Source: Anthropogastromicrobium sp050944455
GTDB taxonomy: Bacteria > Bacillota > Clostridia > Lachnospirales > Lachnospiraceae
Length of the DNA stretch: 64,000 nt
Direction: 5' to 3'
Assembly (NCBI GenBank): GCA_050944455.1
Contig: JBMNRC010000003.1
Location: forward strand, 62,001 to 126,000
The translations under genes were made by a program, and so were the position numbers. Below, in pieces: positions 58,665-64,000 of the stretch (position 1 is its first letter; every line of letters starts with the position of its first letter). The notes under the pieces were generated by a model. It made no database searches and had not been told where the DNA came from. It worked only from the letters and a program-made list of their open reading frames with translations.

Positions 58665-58684
58665 AAATTCACATGTGATATATT
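58656..58684 (+). promoter_or_regulatory. Promoter within the polysaccharide cluster
   Basis: TTGCAT (58656-58661), 17 bp, TATATT (58679-58684) with TGA before it (extended -10). It starts inside the end of the Wzy-like gene. The leader to ATG 58807 is about 115 nt. Confidence 0.65.
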
Positions 58685-58806
58685 TTGATAGTTTAATAGC
58701 CGCTGTACAGCCGGTGAATCCCGTGTACGGCAGGCTGCTGCGGCGCAGGCAGGAAAGCTGCCGCAGGCAGAACAGAGGTGCCAGGGGCACCCTCACAGGG
58801 AGATTT

Positions 58807-59718
58807 ATGGACCAGACAGTAGACGTCGTCATTCCGGTATACAAACCGGACCGGAAATTCCAGATGATTCTCGACCGGCTTGCGGTGCAGGATTATCCGG
58901 TGAGCAGGATCATTATAATCAACACGGACGAAAAATATTATCCGAAGGGAATCCGCCAGCCGGACAACATGGAGCTTATCCATATCAGGAAGGAAGAGTT
59001 TGATCACGGTACGACCAGAAACCTGGGAGCCCGGATGTCCGACGCTGACTTCATTCTGTTCATGACTGAGGACGCCGTGCCGATGGACCGCCATCTGATC
59101 GGAAATCTTCTGAAGCCTTTCAGCGATGAGAAGGTTGCCGCTTCCTACGGGAGGCAGGTTCCGAACAGAGAGCACAGCCGGATCGAGAAATTCACGAGAA
59201 ACTTCAATTATCCGGCGCAGAGCTCGGTCAAATCCTCGGCAGACCTCGGAAGGCTGGGCATCAAAACCTTTTTCTGCTCGGACGCCTGCGCGATGTACCG
59301 CAAATCGGTATTCAACGAGCAGGGAGGATTCCTGCCCCAGGCGATTTTCAATGAGGATATGCTTTATGCTTCGACACTGATCTACGCCGGGTATAAAATC
59401 GCGTACCAGGCGGACGCCAGGGTGATTCATTCCCACGACTACACGGCAGTCCAGCAGTTTCGCAGAAATTTTGACAACGGAGTGTCACAGGCGGTCAATT
59501 TCCGCACTTTCGGGAGTGTTCCTTCATACGGGGAAGGCATGAAGCTGGTGAAAGCCACCGCGAGGCATCTGGTCCGGACCGGCCATCCGCTCGACTGTGT
59601 CCCGCTGTTTTTTATCTCAGCGGCGAAGTTCACAGGCTTCGTTCTTGGCCGTAGGTATTACCTCCTGCCCAGGCCCCTGGTCCTGAAAATCACGCTGAAT
59701 CCCGGATACTGGGAGTAA
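58807..59718 (+). CDS. Glycosyltransferase family 2 (rhamnosyltransferase-like)
   Basis: Cytoplasmic or membrane-associated GT2 enzyme of 303 residues. The GT-A fold opens VDVVIPVYKPDRKFQMILDRLAVQDYPVSRIIII. The motif EEFDHGTTRNLGARMSDADF is the F-x-H-G-x-T-R-N pattern of rhamnosyltransferases such as RgpB/RfbF. The usual DxD stands as MTEDAVPMDRH, and FNEDMLYASTLIYAGYKIAYQ carries the E-D metal/base motif. ATG 58807 follows AGGGAGATTT. Its own promoter lies upstream. The donor (perhaps dTDP-rhamnose) is inferred from the motif only; no dTDP-rhamnose synthesis genes are seen in the window. Confidence 0.88.
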   Translation: MDQTVDVVIPVYKPDRKFQMILDRLAVQDYPVSRIIIINTDEKYYPKGIRQPDNMELIHIRKEEFDHGTTRNLGARMSDADFILFMTEDAVPMDRHLIGNLLKPFSDEKVAASYGRQVPNREHSRIEKFTRNFNYPAQSSVKSSADLGRLGIKTFFCSDACAMYRKSVFNEQGGFLPQAIFNEDMLYASTLIYAGYKIAYQADARVIHSHDYTAVQQFRRNFDNGVSQAVNFRTFGSVPSYGEGMKLVKATARHLVRTGHPLDCVPLFFISAAKFTGFVLGRRYYLLPRPLVLKITLNPGYWE

Positions 59719-59735
59719 TCAGAGGCTGAATCCAC

Positions 59736-60764
59736 ATGAATGTTAAAAGATACGATCTGACAAAAACGGCTAAAATACTCATGCTGCTGCTGACAGTGAC
59801 CTTTGCCGCCGTCGACCTGATCGGATGGAACCGGCTGTGCGAATCCCGGCTCCACTGGTGGGGAGTGCTTCTGGCCGAAGCGGTCCTGTACGGCGCGGCA
59901 GCGTTTTTCTGCGTCCGTATGGCGGTGAAAGACAAAAAAGGCGAAGAGACGGCGCTGGGAAATTTCTTCCAGACCATCGCCCGGTACGAATTCCTGATCC
60001 AGCAGCTGGTTGAGCGCGACTTCAAGATCAAGTACAAGAGATCGGTTCTCGGCGTTTTCTGGAGTTTTCTGAATCCGCTCCTGATGATGATCGTCCAGTA
60101 CGTCGTCTTCTCCAATCTGCTGAATGTGAGGGACGGCTCCATTCAGCATTACGCGATTTACCTGCTCTGCGGTATCGTCATGTTCAACGGCTTCAACGAC
60201 TGCTGCAACCAGAGCATGAGGGCGATCATCGGGAACGCGAGCCTGATCACCAAGGTCTACGTCCCGAAAGTGATCTATCCGGTGACCAAGGTCCTTTCAG
60301 CCTCGATTAACATTGTTCTGTCAATGGTCCCGCTCCTCCTGGTGACGGTTATCTACGGCCTGTTCAACGGGCTTTACCTCCACTGGTCGGTGCTGCTGAT
60401 ACCGCTGGCGCTGGTGTTTCTGATCATGTTCTGCATCGGCATGGGGCTTCTGCTTTCCTGCCTGATGGTCTTCTTCAGGGATACCGAGTTTCTCTGGAGC
60501 GTCATCTCCACGATGTGGATGTACGCGACACCGATCATCTACAGCACTTCCCTTCTTGAGCGCGGGGGAGCGCACTGGCTGGCCCAGCTGGAGCAGTTCA
60601 ACGCCCTTTACCATTATGTTGATTTTCTGAGAGTGATCATCATCGACGGCCAGTGCCCCGCGCTGCGGGAGTTTGTGATCTGCTTTGCCTTCGGCCTCGG
60701 CATGATCCTGTTCGGCTGGTTCGTTTTCCATAAAAATGAAGACAAGTTCGTCCTGTACATCTGA
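59736..60764 (+). CDS. ABC-2 type polysaccharide export permease (Wzm/TagG-like)
   Basis: A 342-residue membrane protein. The region from about residue 90 is the ABC-2 permease domain of polysaccharide exporters: an amphipathic entry (FLIQQLVERDFKIKYKRSVLG) then FWSFLNPLLMMIVQYVVFSNLL and six hydrophobic segments with MVFFRDTEFLWSVISTMWMYATPIIY, the classic Wzm/TagG stretch. Unusually, residues about 10-65 add two further hydrophobic segments before it. It starts 17 bp after the glycosyltransferase gene and pairs with the ATPase gene 47 bp downstream to export undecaprenol-linked polymer or teichoic-like chains across the membrane. Confidence 0.92.
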   Translation: MNVKRYDLTKTAKILMLLLTVTFAAVDLIGWNRLCESRLHWWGVLLAEAVLYGAAAFFCVRMAVKDKKGEETALGNFFQTIARYEFLIQQLVERDFKIKYKRSVLGVFWSFLNPLLMMIVQYVVFSNLLNVRDGSIQHYAIYLLCGIVMFNGFNDCCNQSMRAIIGNASLITKVYVPKVIYPVTKVLSASINIVLSMVPLLLVTVIYGLFNGLYLHWSVLLIPLALVFLIMFCIGMGLLLSCLMVFFRDTEFLWSVISTMWMYATPIIYSTSLLERGGAHWLAQLEQFNALYHYVDFLRVIIIDGQCPALREFVICFAFGLGMILFGWFVFHKNEDKFVLYI

Positions 60765-60811
60765 CAAGCGGCAGGAAGTCCGCGGAAAGGAAACAGGCAA
60801 TCGGGGATAAT

Positions 60812-61555
60812 ATGGAGGAAAATCAGAAAGACGAAACAATCCTCAGGGTTGAGCATGTGTCGATGTGCTTCCGGATGGCCAATGACCGCATTTCAAGTCT
60901 CAAGGAAATGGTCACGATGATGCTGCGGAAGAAAGTACAGTTCAACGAGTTCTGGGCTCTGAAGGACGTCAATTTTGACGTGAAGCGCGGGGAAGTTCTC
61001 GGACTGATCGGCAGAAACGGCGCCGGAAAGAGCACAACCCTAAAGATCATATCGGGTATCCTGAAGCCGACGAAAGGCACGGTGTACCGCGGGGGAAACA
61101 TTGTTCCCATGCTGGAACTGGGTTCGGGATTCGATTATGACCTGACCGGCCGCGAAAATATCTACCTCAACGGAGCGATCCTCGGCTATTCCAGGGAATA
61201 TCTGGAGTCGAAGTACGATGACATTGTATCTTTCTCCGAGCTGGGTGAGTTCATCAACGTTCCGATCCGGAACTACTCTTCAGGAATGCTGATGCGTCTG
61301 GCTTTTTCGATCGCTACGGTCGTCGACCCGGAGATTCTGATCGTCGATGAGATCCTTTCGGTCGGCGACGAGAATTTCCAGAAGAAAAGCCGCGCGCGCA
61401 TGATGGAACTGATGCACGGCGGAACAACCGTGCTGTTTGTGTCCCATGACCTGAACCAGATCCGGGAAATGTGCAGCCGGGTTGTCTGGCTGGAAGACCA
61501 CACCGTGAAGATGTTCGGTGATACGAAGGAAGTGTGCGACGCCTATCATCTTTGA
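60812..61555 (+). CDS. Polysaccharide ABC exporter ATPase (Wzt/TagH-like)
   Basis: ATP-binding subunit of 247 residues. Walker A is GLIGRNGAGKSTTLKIISG (about residues 62-80), the signature is NYSSGMLMRLAFSIA, Walker B is EILIVDEILSVGD, and the H-loop is VLFVSHDLNQI. The N-terminal FRMANDRISSLKEMVTMMLRKKVQFNEFWALKDV segment is characteristic of Wzt/TagH/RfbB exporters. It lacks the C-terminal carbohydrate-binding domain found in some Wzt proteins, so substrate selection probably does not depend on a terminal sugar. ATG 60812 lies 47 bp after the permease gene; its ribosome site is weak. Confidence 0.93.
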   Translation: MEENQKDETILRVEHVSMCFRMANDRISSLKEMVTMMLRKKVQFNEFWALKDVNFDVKRGEVLGLIGRNGAGKSTTLKIISGILKPTKGTVYRGGNIVPMLELGSGFDYDLTGRENIYLNGAILGYSREYLESKYDDIVSFSELGEFINVPIRNYSSGMLMRLAFSIATVVDPEILIVDEILSVGDENFQKKSRARMMELMHGGTTVLFVSHDLNQIREMCSRVVWLEDHTVKMFGDTKEVCDAYHL

Positions 61556-61611
61556 TGGGGAAATACGCGGAACAGCGGGATCCGCGTCCCGGCGCCGCGG
61601 AAGGGGATGCC

Positions 61612-63717
61612 ATGAAATATTGTTTTGATACCTGCGCTTATACCCGGGGACAGATTGCGATTTCCGGCTGGGCAGCTCCGGAGACAGTGGGAGCCGCGCC
61701 TGTGATAACGGTTCTGGACCGGAGCGGAAGGGAAGTCTCTTCGGTGCGGCTGGAGCATTCACGGCGCGAGGACGCGGCGCTGGCAGTTTACGGACAGCCG
61801 TCCGGCGCGGACCTGGGCTTTGTCCTGAAAATCCCGTACAGCGGCCAGATAAAGATGACCGTGCGCATTTCGGCCGACGGAGACGCCGGGGATTCCATCG
61901 GGATTCCCGTGTCCCCGTCCGTTCTGTATTGGAAGTATAAAAGGGAGCACAGCGGTCTTCGGCTTTTCAGGCGCTGGCTGTCCGCGGGGGATAAGGAACG
62001 CTTCGCCCAGGAGGAAGCAGTGGCAGACCTGCTGCCGGAGGACCGCGATTACGCGCTCTGGAAGCTTGGCACCATGCCTGACCGGAAGCAGGCTGCGGAA
62101 CAGAGCTCGGCAGTGTTTCCGGAGAACATCGCGGTCAGCATCGCGGTTCCGGTGTACCACCCGAAGATGGATCAGTTCAGGGCTTTCATCGCGTCCGTGA
62201 AGGAGCAGACCTACGGCGGCTGGGAGCTGTGCCTGGCAGCTTCGCAGGAGGAGAGTGAGGAGACACTGGATTTTCTCCGCAGGCTTTCCGCCGAGAGCAG
62301 AAAGTTCAAAGTCTCGATCGGGGAGAAGAACGAGGGAATTTCAGGAAACACCAACCGGGCCATTCTCCTGGCTTCGGGAAATTACATCGCGTTCGCTGAC
62401 CAGGACGATCTGATCCGGAAGGATGCGCTGTATGAGTTCGCGAGGGCTGTACACCTGTTCGGAGGGGATGTTTTCTATTCGGACGAGGATAAGATCGACG
62501 ATGAGACCGGCGTCTGCTACCAGCCGAATTTCAAGCCCGACTTCAATCCCGATCTCCTGTGCTGCAACAATTACATCGGCCATATGGTGATGGTGAAAGC
62601 TTCCCTGCTGAAGGAGACAGGGCTCCTGGATCCGGCGATGGACGGAGCGCAGGACCATGACCTTCTGCTGCGGCTTTCGGAGAGGACGGACAGGTTCGTC
62701 CACATCAGCAAGGTTCTTTATTCCTGGCGCAGCCACAGGGATTCGACAGCCAGAAACCCGCAAAGCAAATCCTGGGCTTACGCGGCAGGAGCCAGCGCGG
62801 TGAACAGCCACTACAGACGGGCGCATATTCCCGCGGAGGCTGAGAACATGGAGAATCTGCCCGGCTGGTACCGCACGGAGTTTGCCCTGCACAGAAAGCC
62901 GAGAATCTCGGTCATCATCCCGAACCGGGATCATGCCGCGAGCCTCCGCCGCTGCATCAGCTCCATCACCGCAAAGACATCCTGGAAGGACCTTGAATTT
63001 GTCATCGTCGAGAACGGGAGCACCGAGCCGGAAACGGAACAGTTCTACAGGGAGCTTGAGGAAAGCGGGATGAACGTGAAAATCGTCCGCTGGACCGGGC
63101 CGTTCAACTACTCCGCGGTCAACAATTTCGGCGCCGCCCGCGCCACCGGCGAATACCTGCTTCTGCTGAACAACGATACAGAGATGATCTCGCCGGACGC
63201 GCTGGAGAGCATGGCCGGATATCTGCTGAGGGACGATGTCGGCGCGGTAGGAGCCAAACTCTATTATCCGGATGATACGGTCCAGCACGCCGGCGTCCTG
63301 GTCGGCGTGAGCGAAGGAGCCGACCATGTTTTCCTTGGTCTGAAGAGGGGTGAGCCTGGCTACATGGGCCGGGCAGCTGTCTCCCAGGATATGACGGCGG
63401 TCACCGCCGCCTGCATGATGGTCAGGAAAAGCGTCTACGATATAGCCGGCGGTTTTGACCCGGCTTTCGCGGTCGCCTACAATGACGTGGATTTCTGCCT
63501 GAAACTGCGGGCCCAGGGATACTATATCGTTTTTGACGCGTTCTCGGAGTGGTATCACTACGAATCGCTGTCCAGAGGCTATGAGACCACCCGGGAAAAG
63601 CAGGACCGCTTTGAGTCGGAAAAACAGCTTCTCCGGGAGCGCTGGCCGGAAGCCATGGCGGGAGATCCCTTCTACAACAGGAACCTGAGCCTGAAGCACG
63701 GATACTACAAGAGGTAA
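61612..63717 (+). CDS. Tandem GT2-domain glycosyltransferase with N-terminal accessory domain
   Basis: A 701-residue protein with three parts. Residues 1-110 form a beta-rich accessory module (MKYCFDTCAYTRGQIAISGW). GT2 domain I starts at about residue 183 (AVSIAVPVYHPKMDQFRAFI) with IAFADQDDLIRKD carrying the metal-binding acidic motif. GT2 domain II starts at about residue 428 (RISVIIPNRDHAASLRRCI) with LLLLNNDTEMISPDALE and the E/D base region AYNDVDFCLKLRAQGY. Two active sites suggest two linkages or alternating chain extension, as in rhamnan-type polymerases. ATG 61612 follows GGAAGGGG; the next gene starts 2 bp after the stop and repeats the same N-terminal module. Confidence 0.9.
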   Translation: MKYCFDTCAYTRGQIAISGWAAPETVGAAPVITVLDRSGREVSSVRLEHSRREDAALAVYGQPSGADLGFVLKIPYSGQIKMTVRISADGDAGDSIGIPVSPSVLYWKYKREHSGLRLFRRWLSAGDKERFAQEEAVADLLPEDRDYALWKLGTMPDRKQAAEQSSAVFPENIAVSIAVPVYHPKMDQFRAFIASVKEQTYGGWELCLAASQEESEETLDFLRRLSAESRKFKVSIGEKNEGISGNTNRAILLASGNYIAFADQDDLIRKDALYEFARAVHLFGGDVFYSDEDKIDDETGVCYQPNFKPDFNPDLLCCNNYIGHMVMVKASLLKETGLLDPAMDGAQDHDLLLRLSERTDRFVHISKVLYSWRSHRDSTARNPQSKSWAYAAGASAVNSHYRRAHIPAEAENMENLPGWYRTEFALHRKPRISVIIPNRDHAASLRRCISSITAKTSWKDLEFVIVENGSTEPETEQFYRELEESGMNVKIVRWTGPFNYSAVNNFGAARATGEYLLLLNNDTEMISPDALESMAGYLLRDDVGAVGAKLYYPDDTVQHAGVLVGVSEGADHVFLGLKRGEPGYMGRAAVSQDMTAVTAACMMVRKSVYDIAGGFDPAFAVAYNDVDFCLKLRAQGYYIVFDAFSEWYHYESLSRGYETTREKQDRFESEKQLLRERWPEAMAGDPFYNRNLSLKHGYYKR

Positions 63718-63719
63718 CG

Positions 63720-64000
63720 ATGGATTACTGTTTTGATTCTGTTCAGATCAAAAAGGACTATGTGCAGATCGTGGGCTGGATGACGGCGTCGGACCGCGCC
63801 AACAGCACGCGCATTTCCGCGGCCGCGGAGGACGGCACCCCGCTTCCCGTCGAAGTCACGAGGGCGGCCAGGCCCGATGTCGGATACGCGAAATACGGGG
63901 ATCCGAAAGCCTCAGACGTCGGGATTTTTGTCCGGATACGGACAAAGGACACCCGTACCTTCACGGTTCTGATGGAGGAGGTCGATCCCTCCGGAAAAGT
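63720..64000 (+). CDS. Start of a glycosyltransferase-like gene sharing the N-terminal module (3' truncated by window)
   Basis: Only the first 93 codons are in the window. The start MDYCFDSVQIKKDYVQIVGW parallels MKYCFDTCAYTRGQIAISGW of the preceding protein, and a short beta-strand-rich stretch follows (DVGIFVRIRTKDTRTFTVLM against DLGFVLKIPYSGQIKMTVRI). The rest is probably one or two GT2 domains. ATG 63720 lies 2 bases after the preceding stop with AAGAGG 6 bases upstream. The call rests on the shared module and the context. Confidence 0.65.
   Translation, partial: MDYCFDSVQIKKDYVQIVGWMTASDRANSTRISAAAEDGTPLPVEVTRAARPDVGYAKYGDPKASDVGIFVRIRTKDTRTFTVLMEEVDPSGK

Noticed and set aside
1..64000. 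tRNA or rRNA genes, insertion sequences, prophage or integrative elements
   Set aside because: I scanned for CCA-type tRNA ends, conserved rRNA stretches and transposase or integrase motifs and found none that hold up.

Overview
The window reads as a chromosome segment of a fairly high-GC anaerobic Firmicute, most likely a Clostridia/Lachnospiraceae-type gut bacterium. The pointers are a PolC-type replicative polymerase, CdaA/CdaR, PrsW, a YolD/UmuC pair, a DUF4956/VTC pair, strong AGGAGG-like ribosome sites, and sugar ABC importers with cytoplasmic glycoside hydrolases. This assignment is an inference from gene content; no rRNA or tRNA gene is visible. Forty-eight of fifty annotated full-length or partial protein genes lie on the + strand (plus one tiny ORF); only larB and gpmA are on the - strand. 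I see no insertion sequence, phage module or integrase.

Layout. 0-4 kb: the C-terminal part of polC and a long PRPP-synthetase homologue. 4-15 kb: a GH78 alpha-L-rhamnosidase, an IlvD/Edd-family sugar-acid dehydratase, an AzlCD amino-acid exporter, a lipid kinase, an odd phosphoribosyltransferase-like protein and phosphoketolase. 15-20.5 kb: a MATE pump, a Y-family polymerase plus YolD, and convergent larE and larB for the nickel-pincer cofactor. 21-31 kb: a sugar uptake locus with two near-identical tandem binding proteins, two permeases, a six-hairpin glycosidase-like protein and two aldo-keto reductases. 31-34 kb: a two-gene AmmeMemoRadiSam system. 34-40 kb: metY, hisS, aspS, prsW. 40-43 kb: a VTC polyphosphate-polymerase-like protein with DUF4956, a GNAT acetyltransferase and an unknown protein. 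43-48.5 kb: a pathway block (SDR, GH127, KDG kinase, KDPG aldolase). 48.5-53 kb: a second SDR, murI, an AI-2E family protein and gpmA. 53-57 kb: two unknown membrane proteins, then cdaA and cdaR. 57-64 kb: a cell-surface polysaccharide cluster (Wzy-like polymerase, glycosyltransferases, ABC exporter) that runs off the window.

How the genes work together. GH78, GH127 and the six-hairpin protein lack signal peptides, so oligosaccharides imported by the ABC system are probably trimmed inside the cell. The SDR, kinase and aldolase would channel keto-sugar acids to pyruvate and glyceraldehyde 3-phosphate, and phosphoketolase offers an acetyl-phosphate branch. The last 11 kb is an envelope block in which c-di-AMP synthesis sits directly upstream of polysaccharide assembly.

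Most worth a second look: three GC-palindromic repeats with CRISPR-like geometry upstream of yolD; the tandem binding-protein duplication with a conserved structured 3' element; the AmmeMemoRadiSam pair; the PRTase-like protein with a broken PRPP loop; the unknown membrane genes leading into cdaA; and a shared N-terminal domain on consecutive glycosyltransferases.
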